A stretch of 14,962 nucleotides of DNA from an uncultured Chlamydiae bacterium. Its GTDB lineage: Bacteria; Chlamydiota; Chlamydiia; Chlamydiales; Rhabdochlamydiaceae. Below the pieces are notes generated by a model. It was not told where the DNA came from and made no database searches. It saw only the letters and a program-made list of their open reading frames with translations. Shown one piece after another: positions 6,550 through 13,274 of this stretch; positions within the stretch are counted from its first letter, which is position 1; each line of letters begins with the position of its first letter. The stretch lies in contig CAMFJP010000013.1 in assembly GCA_945957075.1 (NCBI GenBank), forward strand, positions 1 through 14,962, written 5' to 3'. Both the position numbers and the translations under genes were made by a program.

Positions 6550-6567
6550 ATGAAATTTTTAGAGAGA
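6550..6567 (+). pseudogene. Remnant of the 3' end of pgi
   Basis: The six codons here read MKFLER, against MKFLEK at the end of intact pgi (5999-6016). The match continues at the DNA level on both sides for a few bases and is colinear with the rest of the duplication. Confidence 0.65.
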
Positions 6568-6972
6568 GGTGAGTTTATAACTGGATTGCAGCATGTGCTG
6601 TAAGTGCATCTGGCGTGTTTTGTGTAGGTAGGTTTGTAAATGGTTGGCCCAGGCAAAGCATTGTGTGGAAAAAAGTTGAAAAAGCTCAGGTTCTCTAATC
6701 GTTCCCCGTTCCCAGTGGGTTGCAAGCAGGCCATGGACTGTTGGGTAGGGTAATCTGGATGCGATCGCATGGTGTACTTGAGCTACGGCAGCAGCCCTCG
6801 CCCATAGATTGTTGCTATGGGGCGCATGCGAAAATATCTGTCCGGTATAGGCTGCGTAGTTCGACTGGCAATGTTGTCTTTGTTTCTCCAAGTGTTTTCT
6901 ATTCGCATCCATAAGCTGCGCTTGGTTCCGCAAAGCGGGGTGTATTTGTTGAGGAGATTGTAAGAAATACAT
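6559..6972 (-). CDS. Small protein of unknown function, paralog 2
   Basis: A 137-residue paralog of the product at 6025-6420. It shares the conserved core from LWARAAAVAQV through HKTRQM with few substitutions, and has a different extreme N-terminus (MYFLQSPQQIHPAL) and a slightly longer C-terminal tail (QSSYKLTSL). It is unrecognised, with no signal peptide or membrane segment and probably helical. The start at 6972 has GAGG about 7 nt upstream. The upstream spacer contains a hairpin abutting the ATG and an AT-rich -10-like TATATT / TAAAAT. It sits immediately downstream of the FKBP gene on the same strand and could be co-transcribed with it or have its own promoter. A 75-residue reading frame on the same strand (6543-6770) is a shadow. 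Confidence 0.72.
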   Translation of the reverse strand: MYFLQSPQQIHPALRNQAQLMDANRKHLEKQRQHCQSNYAAYTGQIFSHAPHSNNLWARAAAVAQVHHAIASRLPYPTVHGLLATHWERGTIREPELFQLFSTQCFAWANHLQTYLHKTRQMHLQHMLQSSYKLTSL

Positions 6973-7005
6973 AGCTAGACCTCTAAATTATTGAAAAGTC
7001 TAGCT
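6973..7005 (-). promoter_or_regulatory. Leader hairpin before the start codon of paralog 2
   Basis: AGCTAGAC (6973-6980) and GTCTAGCT (6998-7005) are exact reverse complements with a 17-nt loop, and the stem ends at the start codon. The GAGG ribosome binding site falls next to the start-proximal arm. The structure is shared with paralog 1. Confidence 0.45.
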
Positions 7006-7016
7006 ATTTTAATATA

Positions 7017-7060
7017 TAATTGGAATTAATTAATATGGATTTAATTATTTATTCCAATTA
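7017..7060 (-). terminator. AT-rich inverted repeat at the end of the FKBP gene
   Basis: TAATTGGAAT (7017-7026) and ATTCCAATTA (7051-7060) are perfect 10-bp inverted arms straddling the isomerase stop codon, with more A/T pairing inside. It could act as a weak terminator or RNA-stability element. It lacks a GC-rich stem, and one arm is deleted in copy 1, so this is tentative. Confidence 0.3.
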
Positions 7061-7658
7061 ATTCTACTTCAAAAACAAGAATAGCGTTTGGGGGGATTTG
7101 TCCTGGACGCCCCATTTCGCCATAGGCTAGATAAGGGGGGACAAAGAGGCGCCATTTAGAGCCAACCGGCATCATTTGTAGGGCTTCGGCCCAGCCGGGA
7201 ATCGTTCTATTAATGGCAAGGGACTGGGGTTTGCCGCGCGTATAGGAACTGTCAAATATCTTTCCGTCTAAAAAACTTCCTTGATAGTGAACGGTGACGG
7301 TGTCTAGTAGCTGCGGTTTAGGGCCAGAGCCTGTCGAGAGCACTTCGTATTGCAAGCCGCTTGGACAGGCTACGATATTTTCTTTTTGTTTGTTATGGGT
7401 TAAAAACGATTCTGATTGTTTTTTGTTTTCTTCTGCTACTTTAATTAAAAATTGACGTTGCTGATCTTGTACATGTTTTTGTAAAGATCCAAGAATAGAT
7501 TTGATTTCTTCTGATGTTATTTTAGGGGGGTATAGGTGAATGCCGTCTGTAAAGCCTTGAATAAGAAGGGAAAGATCCATATCGGCAAATTGGGCGATGA
7601 GGTTTTTTCCCGTTTCAAGTCCAATGCAATAACTGGTTTTTTCTTGCTGTGTTTCCAT
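7041..7658 (-). CDS. FKBP-type peptidyl-prolyl cis-trans isomerase (FklB/Mip family)
   Basis: A 205-residue enzyme that catalyses cis-trans isomerisation at proline bonds. The N-terminal part (about 1-95, YCIGLETGKNL, LLIQGFTDGI, then a helix rich in Gln, Lys and Glu) is the FKBP N-terminal dimerisation domain typical of FklB, FkpA and Mip. The C-terminal FKBP domain spans about 100-204 and keeps the active-site residues: Tyr125 in VTVHYQG, Phe-Asp 135-136 in KIFDSS, Ile153 and Trp156 in TIPGWAEAL, Tyr179 in LAYGEMG, and FEVELI at the end. There is no signal peptide or lipobox, so it resembles cytoplasmic FklB rather than the surface lipoprotein Mip. The start at 7658 is supported by GAGG 7 nt upstream. 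It is transcribed divergently from the pseudouridine synthase gene. Its 3' end is partly duplicated at 6466-6498. Confidence 0.93.
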   Translation of the reverse strand: METQQEKTSYCIGLETGKNLIAQFADMDLSLLIQGFTDGIHLYPPKITSEEIKSILGSLQKHVQDQQRQFLIKVAEENKKQSESFLTHNKQKENIVACPSGLQYEVLSTGSGPKPQLLDTVTVHYQGSFLDGKIFDSSYTRGKPQSLAINRTIPGWAEALQMMPVGSKWRLFVPPYLAYGEMGRPGQIPPNAILVFEVELIGINN

Positions 7659-7675
7659 ATATAGGCCTCATCTGT

Positions 7676-7704
7676 TTGACGTTTTGTTTTGCGCAGTGTA
7701 TCAT
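7676..7704 (+). promoter_or_regulatory. Predicted sigma-70-type promoter for the pseudouridine synthase gene
   Basis: TTGACG (7676-7681) and TATCAT (7699-7704) are separated by exactly 17 nt, close to the canonical consensus, with transcription expected near 7711 and the start codon at 7733. It lies in the divergent spacer shared with the isomerase gene. Confidence 0.55.
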
Positions 7705-7732
7705 AACCGGAGTTGTTATTTGAAGAAAAATT

Positions 7733-8548
7733 ATGCGCATTAAAATTACAAAGCCAGGATCTCTTTTGGACCAGCTTATTTCCGCTTGTCCAGATAGTTC
7801 TAAGACGACGCTACGCTCTTGGATTGCAGGCGGCAGAATTTCCATTTTAGGAAAAGTGACTACCTTGCCTACGCGCACTCTGATTCCAGGGGAGGAAATC
7901 CTGATAGGGCAAAAAGGGCATTTTGCTGAAAAGGGCTTGAAAATCTTATATGAGGATGCACACCTTGTCGTTGTGGAAAAGCCTGGAGGGCTTTTAAGTG
8001 TTGCGAGTGAAACGCAAAGCTATCTTACAGCGCATGCGATTTTAAAGCGGCGACGAACGCAGGGGATTGTTTATCCAGTGCACCGTTTGGATAAGGAGAC
8101 CTCGGGTGTTATGGTTTTTGCCTATACGCAGGCTGCGAGGGAAAAGCTAAAAGATCTTTTTGCGATGCATGCAGTCGAAAGGCAGTATGTTGCTTGGGTT
8201 TCTGGGAAGGTGGATCCCAAACAGGGTACATGGCAGAGTTATTTGAAAGATCACGAGGATTGTGTGGTCAGACAGGCTGGTCCCTCTACTGGTAAACTTG
8301 CTATTACCCATTATGAAACCATAAAGAATGCAAAAGGGCGGTCTTTACTGAAATTGACTTTGGAAACAGGGCGAAAAAACCAAATTCGTGTCCATTGCCA
8401 GGCAGCAGGACATCCTGTGCGTGGGGATACGAAATATGGAAGCTCTGCTACAGAGCGCTTGTATTTGCATGCTTTTCTTCTAGGGTTTAATCATCCCATC
8501 ACCGGAAAGGCTATGCGCTTTGAACTCCCCCTTCCCTCAGATTTTTAA
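7733..8548 (+). CDS. RluA-family RNA pseudouridine synthase
   Basis: A 271-residue enzyme that isomerises specific uridines in structured RNA (rRNA or tRNA). It has an S4-like RNA-binding domain at about 11-58 (LLDQLISACPDSSKTTLRSW, then GRISILGK). The catalytic RluA domain follows, with the signature HRLDKETSG at 117-125 containing the catalytic Asp120, and the later motif GRKNQIRVH at 213-221. The S4 plus RluA layout is that of RluC and RluD, but the target site cannot be deduced from sequence alone. The length is somewhat short for RluD. The start has a GAAGAAA 5 nt upstream and a good promoter. Its stop overlaps by 4 bp the stop of the convergent glycosyltransferase gene. Confidence 0.92.
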   Translation: MRIKITKPGSLLDQLISACPDSSKTTLRSWIAGGRISILGKVTTLPTRTLIPGEEILIGQKGHFAEKGLKILYEDAHLVVVEKPGGLLSVASETQSYLTAHAILKRRRTQGIVYPVHRLDKETSGVMVFAYTQAAREKLKDLFAMHAVERQYVAWVSGKVDPKQGTWQSYLKDHEDCVVRQAGPSTGKLAITHYETIKNAKGRSLLKLTLETGRKNQIRVHCQAAGHPVRGDTKYGSSATERLYLHAFLLGFNHPITGKAMRFELPLPSDF

Positions 8549-9282
8549 TCTTTTAGTTTTATCGTTTTTAGATATTTGTAGAGTGTTGTGTGGGCGTTGT
8601 AGAGGGAGATGATGAATCCCTCTTTCCCTTCTAGGAATCCCCGTTTTAGGATGTAGCTTTTAAAGAAGGCAAGCCAGCTGTGGACAAGGGCTTTGCAGAC
8701 AGAGCCTGTAGGTGGGTGGTTTTTAGCGAAAAGGTCGCTGTATAGCTGCATTTTATGTAAAAAATCACCGATGTGTAGATAAGGGGTGTGTAGAATAGGG
8801 TTTTTTAAAAGATGTTTTTTGTGGCCTGAGCAGATGATGTATTCGTGGACCTGGGAAGAGGAAAATTTTGTTGTCTCTTTGTTGTAGAGTCGTGCAACGT
8901 GGTCTGGGTGCCAGCCGCCGCATCCCCGAATCCATTTTCCATTAAAATAATTATGTCTTTTTAGGATGTATACATAATCTTTGTTTAAATGGATGGAATG
9001 TATTTCTTGAATGAGGGCGGGGGAGAGGACCTCATCGCTATCAAGGGATAGGATCCAGCTGTATGTGGCAAGGACGCTTGCTTTGTTGTGTAGTAGCCCA
9101 AATCCTTCAAACTCAGAATGGTAAATTTTTGTATTAGGGTAGGCTCTGGCTATATCTAAAGTTTCATCTTGAGATCCTGTGTCCAGGATGATCACTTCTT
9201 TAAAGTTGCGCGTAGATTCTAATGTTCTTTTTAAGCTTCTTGCGCTATTCTTGGTTAGTATTGTAACGCTAATCATACTCAT
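8545..9282 (-). CDS. Family 2 glycosyltransferase (KdtX/WaaE-like)
   Basis: A 245-residue cytoplasmic GT-A glycosyltransferase. It begins MISVTILTKNSARSLKRTLE, has the nucleotide-binding ILDTGSQDETLDIA near 32-45, and the metal-binding motif LSLDSDEVLSP with DSDE at 81-84. This pattern and the later HNYFNGKW, GWHPDHVARLY and VHEYI segments match the WaaE/KdtX subgroup, which adds sugars to lipopolysaccharide or lipooligosaccharide core. The exact sugar is unknown. Translation may start at Met1 (9282) or Met3; neither has a strong ribosome binding site. The 5' end is only 28 bp from the divergent purine enzyme gene. An envelope-glycan role fits the other surface genes in the window but is inferred from the family. 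Confidence 0.85.
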   Translation of the reverse strand: MSMISVTILTKNSARSLKRTLESTRNFKEVIILDTGSQDETLDIARAYPNTKIYHSEFEGFGLLHNKASVLATYSWILSLDSDEVLSPALIQEIHSIHLNKDYVYILKRHNYFNGKWIRGCGGWHPDHVARLYNKETTKFSSSQVHEYIICSGHKKHLLKNPILHTPYLHIGDFLHKMQLYSDLFAKNHPPTGSVCKALVHSWLAFFKSYILKRGFLEGKEGFIISLYNAHTTLYKYLKTIKLKD

Positions 9283-9289
9283 TTATCGT
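9261..9289 (+). promoter_or_regulatory. Predicted promoter for the purine operon, inside the divergent gene's 5' end
   Basis: TTGTAA (9261-9266) and TATCGT (9284-9289) are 17 nt apart, each matching 4 of 6 consensus positions. Most of it overlaps the beginning of the minus-strand glycosyltransferase gene, so the two may be mutually exclusive or co-regulated. Confidence 0.35.
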
Positions 9290-9310
9290 ACCATAAGCAG
9301 GAATTTTTTC

Positions 9311-10303
9311 ATGAGAGAAGCCTATACCTTTGACGATGTTGCCTTAGTTCCTCAGTTCAATAACGTTCCTTCGCGCACAGAGCCTCTTTTAGAGACGTGG
9401 CTTACAAAAAATCGCAAGGTTCAGATTCCTCTTTTGTGTGCCAATATGGACACGGTCATTGGCGAATCTCTTGCAGATCTTATGATTGCAGAGGGGTCTT
9501 TGCCTATTTTTCACAGATTTACCGATATGAAAACCCAACAGTTATGGGTCCGTAAGTATAAAGATAAAACGTTTATTTCTTGTGGAATGCAAAGAGTAGA
9601 TGAGGTGCGCGCGCTTCTTGACGAGGGAGCAGCTGGCGTGTGTATCGATGTGGCTCATGGACATTCAGATAGAATGTTTCGGTTTATAGAGGAGATAAAA
9701 AAAAGTCATCCAAAGCAAGATGTGATTGCTGGGAATGTATGTACACCGATGGCGTATCATGATCTTGTCAATGCAGGGGCGGATGCTGTCAAGGTGGGAG
9801 TGGGACCTGGAGCTGCATGCACAACGCGTGTTGTGACGGGGTTTGGGGTGCCGCAATTTTCTGCTATTTATGATTGCGCTAAAATTGCTGAAAAACTGCG
9901 CGTTCCTTTAATCGCAGATGGGGGTATTCGGGGCAGTCGCGATGTGGTATTAGCTCTTGCAGCTGGTGCTAGCACTGTGATGATTGGTAAGTTGTTTGCT
10001 TTAACAGAAGAGAGCTCTGCGCCTAAAAAGGAGGGCAAGGCAAAGTTTCGTGGGCAGGCCAGTGCCGATTTTCAGAATGATTTTTATGGAGGGCTCAAAG
10101 AAAAAACAGTTGCAGAAGGTATTGATTTTTGGGCGCCAATTAGCGGTAGCGCGCGTTTGTTAATAGAGCAGCTTTTGGGTGGACTGCGCAGCGGTCTTAC
10201 CTACGGTGGAGCGCGCAATATTAAAGAATTGCAGCGCAAAGCAGAATTTGTGCGCGTATCTTCAAGTTATATTCATGAGAGTTTTCCAAGGCCACATGTC
10301 TAA
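9311..10303 (+). CDS. GMP reductase / IMP dehydrogenase family enzyme without CBS domains
   Basis: 330 residues from ATG 9311, which has AGGA 8 nt upstream and gives the family opening YTFDDVALVP. An extension to 9179 would read through the divergent gene. The barrel carries IDVAHGHS near 112-119, VIAGNVCTP at 138-146, the catalytic loop VGPGAACTTRVVTG with Cys170, and ADGGIRGSRD, VMIGKLF and EES downstream. IMPDHs usually carry a CBS-domain insertion; it is absent here. IDVAHGHS, VIAGNVxTP, HRF and GQASADFQ recall type 2 GMP reductases such as B. subtilis GuaC, whereas ESFPRPHV at the C-terminus recalls IMPDH. The flap between 250 and 275 lacks the Arg-Tyr pair that IMPDH uses to activate water. 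GMP reduction to IMP is therefore favoured, but this is not settled. It overlaps the next gene by 8 bp. Confidence 0.85.
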   Translation: MREAYTFDDVALVPQFNNVPSRTEPLLETWLTKNRKVQIPLLCANMDTVIGESLADLMIAEGSLPIFHRFTDMKTQQLWVRKYKDKTFISCGMQRVDEVRALLDEGAAGVCIDVAHGHSDRMFRFIEEIKKSHPKQDVIAGNVCTPMAYHDLVNAGADAVKVGVGPGAACTTRVVTGFGVPQFSAIYDCAKIAEKLRVPLIADGGIRGSRDVVLALAAGASTVMIGKLFALTEESSAPKKEGKAKFRGQASADFQNDFYGGLKEKTVAEGIDFWAPISGSARLLIEQLLGGLRSGLTYGGARNIKELQRKAEFVRVSSSYIHESFPRPHV

Positions 10304-11480
10304 GGTATACGATTCGATTCACGGATTTATCCACTTTAGTGGGCTGGAAAAGCAGCTTGTGGATTCTTTTGCCTTTCAAAGATTGCACTATATTCGACAG
10401 CTTGGGGTTGCCTATCTTGTCTATCCAGGAGCTACTCATACCCGATTTGAGCATTCTTTGGGCACTATGAAATTAGCGGGGGATATTTTCGATCATATTG
10501 CCCGTAAGTTTTCTATCCCTAATGCTTCTTATTGGCGCAAAGTTTTGCGTGTTGCCGCCCTTTGTCACGATCTTGGTCACCTTCCTTTTTCCCATGTTGC
10601 TGAAAAGGTGCTCCTTGGGGTTTTAGGACACGAGCTGTGGACATGGAAGATGATTAAAAGTACAGAGCTTGCTTTTTTGGGGGATGAGGTTGATGTTCAC
10701 GATGTCCTCAAGATGGCGATAGGAGAAAAAAAGTTAAGAGAGATTGATCCTAACGCCCCTCCTTTTTCTTTATGGGAGCGGGTGCTTGCGCATGTCATTA
10801 GTGGCGATTTTTTTGGAGCAGATAGGATTGATTATTTGCTGCGTGATGCAAAATGTACAGGTGTGGCGTATGGGCTATTTGACTACCACCAATTGATTGA
10901 GATGTTAACGATTGTATCCTACAAGGATACATTAGAGCTTGGCATTGAAGAAAATGGAATAGAGTCTTGTGAGGCGCTGCTTTTGGCACGGCATTTTATG
11001 CATAGACGGGTGTATCAATATCCTTCTGTAAAGGCCTATAGCTTTCATATGATGCGCTTTATGCAAAAATTACAAGTCCCTTCAACTATTGAGGATTACT
11101 TGGCCTATCACGATAGCCATGTGCTTCAAGCGCTGACTACGGCCTACAGGAAAGGGGATGTAGATGCAGAGGCTCTTCTTGTTCGAGACAAGCGATTTCG
11201 GGCGATCCCTTTAAAAAATGCTATTGGAGAGGGTTTGATAGAAGAGGCAAAGCGAGAGTGTTTTATTCCAGAAGATTGCATTTACGTTGAAAGTAGACGG
11301 ATGTCCTCTGAAAGTGCTGCTTTGCATTTTCCTGTTGTGCGCTCAGACCAAAGTGTTGTTGACAGCTCTTTGTGTTCTCATATGCATACCCTTCAGCAAG
11401 CGGCGCATTTTGTTTATATAGCCCCTCAATATGAGGCCCCTTTTCATCAATTTTTGAAGAGGTGCGATGCAGGGGGTTAA
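10296..11480 (+). CDS. HD-superfamily phosphohydrolase (COG1078/SAMHD1-like)
   Basis: 394 residues from ATG 10296, which lies inside the end of the previous gene (8-bp overlap), has an AAGG close upstream and begins MSKVYDSIHGFI, the usual family opening. ATG 10275 and earlier starts would only add residues unrelated to the family. Metal-binding residues of the HD fold are visible: HTRFEHS with His48 and His53, CHDLGHLPFSH with the His-Asp doublet at 91-92 and His100, and GADRIDYLLRD with Asp176. This layout belongs to the dNTPase/SAMHD1-related COG1078 group, so nucleotide triphosphohydrolase activity is plausible; many members lack proven substrates. Its overlaps on both sides with a purine enzyme and a nucleotide-carrier-like gene suggest a shared role in nucleotide pool control. 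Confidence 0.9.
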   Translation: MSKVYDSIHGFIHFSGLEKQLVDSFAFQRLHYIRQLGVAYLVYPGATHTRFEHSLGTMKLAGDIFDHIARKFSIPNASYWRKVLRVAALCHDLGHLPFSHVAEKVLLGVLGHELWTWKMIKSTELAFLGDEVDVHDVLKMAIGEKKLREIDPNAPPFSLWERVLAHVISGDFFGADRIDYLLRDAKCTGVAYGLFDYHQLIEMLTIVSYKDTLELGIEENGIESCEALLLARHFMHRRVYQYPSVKAYSFHMMRFMQKLQVPSTIEDYLAYHDSHVLQALTTAYRKGDVDAEALLVRDKRFRAIPLKNAIGEGLIEEAKRECFIPEDCIYVESRRMSSESAALHFPVVRSDQSVVDSSLCSHMHTLQQAAHFVYIAPQYEAPFHQFLKRCDAGG

Positions 11481-12669
11481 AGAATCGAGATTTTTTCTTA
11501 GTGCATTGATTTGTGGGTTTTGTATTGCATTTCAGTATGCAATCATTCGCCCTGTGAGTCATTCTGTATTTATTGATCTTTGTGGCATGAAGGCATTTGC
11601 TTATGCGTGGATGGTGATGATTCCTCTGAATTTCATCTGTGTTGGGCTTTATAACCGCTTTTTGCCTGTTCTTGGATGTTTTAAAATCTGTTTTATTTTT
11701 ACAGCTCTTGTTGTCTTAAGTCTTTTATGTGGCTTTTTGTATATAGGGCATGCTGCAAGTTATGCTTTTGGATTTTATGTTTGGAAAGAGGTGTATATTA
11801 TGCTCTTTTTCCAACAGCTGTGGTCTGTTGTCCATGCAACAGTTTCCAAAGAAAAAGCGAAGCGTTGGTATGGGTTTTTATTTGCAGCAGGGGCGCTTGG
11901 AGGGGTTTTAGGGAGTATGATCCCTGGAATATGTGCAGAAAAGGTAGGTTCGATTTCGTTGATGCTATACGGATTGCCTGTTTTTCCAGTTCTTCTTGTT
12001 TTCTATCATCTTCTTTTAAAACATGGGAAGCATCAGCAGATGGATCGAGAACAAAAACCAAGCTTTATGGAGGGGTTTTTGCTGATTCGCAAATCCTCCT
12101 TGCTTGTCTTTATTTTGTTGCTTGTCACATTAATGCAGGTTTCTTCTGCGCTTGTTGAATATCAGTTTAATACTTTGCTTGCAGCACATTCCCCAGATGT
12201 GGATGCGCGGACAGCTTATACGGGTAAAGTGCTAGCTTACGTGAATGCAATGACAGTCTTTTTACAGCTTGTGGGGACGACATTGTGTTTGCGCGTCTTG
12301 GGATTAAAGGGTGGGCATATACTCATTGCTTCTATTTTGTGTCTTAACAGTATCTCCTTGGCCTTTTTCCCTGTGTTTGGACTTGCGACAGTTGCCTATA
12401 CCACCATTAAGGCTTTTGATTTTTCCCTTTTTGGCATTTTAAAAGAGATGTTGTATTTGCCATTAAAAATAGAAGAAAAGTTTCAAGCAAAGGCTGTTAT
12501 TGATGTGTTTGCCTACCGCACAGCCAAAGCAATTGCCTCTTTACTTGTAATTACAGCGCCCCTTTTTCTTGTTCTTTGGGAAAGTGTTATTCTTTGTCTT
12601 TTTTGGCTGTGCGCTGTTTTTGTGTTTTTTAAAGCTTATGAAAAAAGAGCCTCTAAGGCTTTATCATAA
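11467..12669 (+). CDS. ATP/ADP-translocase-like (Npt/Tlc family) membrane transporter
   Basis: 400 residues with about 11 or 12 hydrophobic segments, so an inner-membrane carrier. The best family signal is near the C-terminus: KEMLYLPLKIEEKFQAKAVI followed by DVFAYRTAKAIASL resembles the KEMLYIPL...KxKAxIDV...R..K block of chlamydial and rickettsial nucleotide transporters. The first segment, FQYAIIRPVSHS, resembles the NYTILRDTKDT region, though without its charged Asp and Lys residues. A central SKEKAKRWYGFLFAAGALGG also fits. Classical Npt/Tlc proteins are about 500 residues, so this is a shorter, diverged member whose substrate is unknown; it may not exchange ATP for ADP. The start overlaps the HD gene by 14 bp, with GAGG close upstream. 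Its end overlaps the convergent tpx by 34 bp. Confidence 0.75.
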   Translation: MQGVKESRFFLSALICGFCIAFQYAIIRPVSHSVFIDLCGMKAFAYAWMVMIPLNFICVGLYNRFLPVLGCFKICFIFTALVVLSLLCGFLYIGHAASYAFGFYVWKEVYIMLFFQQLWSVVHATVSKEKAKRWYGFLFAAGALGGVLGSMIPGICAEKVGSISLMLYGLPVFPVLLVFYHLLLKHGKHQQMDREQKPSFMEGFLLIRKSSLLVFILLLVTLMQVSSALVEYQFNTLLAAHSPDVDARTAYTGKVLAYVNAMTVFLQLVGTTLCLRVLGLKGGHILIASILCLNSISLAFFPVFGLATVAYTTIKAFDFSLFGILKEMLYLPLKIEEKFQAKAVIDVFAYRTAKAIASLLVITAPLFLVLWESVILCLFWLCAVFVFFKAYEKRASKALS

Positions 12670-13139
12670 TCGGGCTCTTTAGAAATTTCTTCAACAAGTT
12701 CCCTATAGATAATCGTTCCTGTATCGTCTAAAACAAAAATGGCTCTTGTTGCAAGTCCGGCAAGAGGTCCTGATGTAATCAGTACTCCATAGTCTTTTGC
12801 AAAGTCTTTAGAACGCATCATGGATAGCGTTAAAATGTTCTCAATGTGATCTGTGTCGCACATCCGTTTTTGTGCGAAGGGCAGATCTGCAGAGACAACA
12901 AGGACCTGTACATCCTTGCGGCTGCTTATTGCTTGATTGAACTTTTGCGTCGATAGCGCACACGTTGGGGTGTCAAGACTTGGTACAATCGAAATGAGAA
13001 TTTTTTTCCCGTTAAATTCTGAAAGATTGTGATTGGCAAGATGTTGATCTACAAGAAGAAAATCTGGAGCTTTATCGCCAGCATGGGGTGCTGAGCCTTC
13101 TAACTGAACAGGGTTTCCTTTCAATGTAACTGTAGTCAT
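12636..13139 (-). CDS. tpx: Thiol peroxidase (atypical 2-Cys peroxiredoxin)
   Basis: 167 residues from ATG 13139, chosen over the longer frame at 13160 because AAGGAG sits 5 nt upstream and MTTVTLKGNPV is the standard opening of Tpx. It reduces hydrogen peroxide and organic hydroperoxides with electrons from thioredoxin. The peroxidatic Cys60 lies in SLDTPTCALST and the resolving Cys94 in KRMCDTDHI, the spacing seen in E. coli Tpx (Cys61 and Cys95). Length matches the family (168 in E. coli). There is no signal peptide, so it is presumably cytoplasmic. The 3' end overlaps the upstream membrane carrier gene by 34 bp on the opposite strand. The divergent spacer to hsp20 is about 135 bp. Confidence 0.96.
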   Translation of the reverse strand: MTTVTLKGNPVQLEGSAPHAGDKAPDFLLVDQHLANHNLSEFNGKKILISIVPSLDTPTCALSTQKFNQAISSRKDVQVLVVSADLPFAQKRMCDTDHIENILTLSMMRSKDFAKDYGVLITSGPLAGLATRAIFVLDDTGTIIYRELVEEISKEPDYDKALEALFS

Positions 13140-13274
13140 AGGGACTCCTTTTTTCAGCAAACTGTAGCACAGTAGACAAAATGTTTATAGTTTTCTATTC
13201 TTGCAAGTAATTGATACATGTTATGTGGCAGAGCCTGAAGCTGCGTAGCATGAGCGATTAACAAGGAGTTTTTC

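Larger units (their letters stand above)
6549..7084. repeat. Tandem duplication, copy 2 (pgi tail remnant - small gene - isomerase-gene tail)
   Basis: This is the partner of 5998-6500. It starts with TATGAAATTTTTAGAGA, the pgi tail, and ends in the functional 3' end of the FKBP gene. Matching is strongest in the part encoding the C-terminal two thirds of the small protein and in the leader. Confidence 0.85.

Noticed and set aside
6543..6770. A 75-residue minus-strand reading frame in duplication copy 2
   Set aside because: It lies in another frame over the paralog gene, whereas the paralog frame is conserved in both copies and has a ribosome binding site.
6720..6914. 64-residue plus-strand frame across the small paralog
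   Set aside because: Antisense shadow; no ribosome binding site and no counterpart conserved in copy 1.
9179..9310. N-terminal extension of the purine enzyme with a hydrophobic helix, suggesting a membrane anchor
   Set aside because: It is the antisense of the divergent glycosyltransferase gene, lacks a ribosome binding site, and the family's normal start (YTFDDV) is at the ATG 9311 with AGGA 8 nt upstream.
10179..10295. Longer start for the HD phosphohydrolase
   Set aside because: The extra residues overlap over 100 bp of the upstream gene and do not belong to the family; the start at 10296 begins with the usual VYDSIHG.
11727..12158. A 143-residue plus-strand frame inside the carrier gene
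   Set aside because: Shadow of a long real gene with a clear family signature; no ribosome binding site and Cys/Phe/Trp-rich random composition.
12636..13160. Longer start of Tpx at 13160 (MLKKGVP)
   Set aside because: Those codons cover the AAGGAG ribosome binding site for the start at 13139, which gives the normal family length.
13140..13274. CIRCE operator upstream of hsp20
   Set aside because: The TTAGCACTC-N9-GAGTGCTAA inverted repeat is not present; only a few AT-rich candidate boxes with poor spacing were seen.
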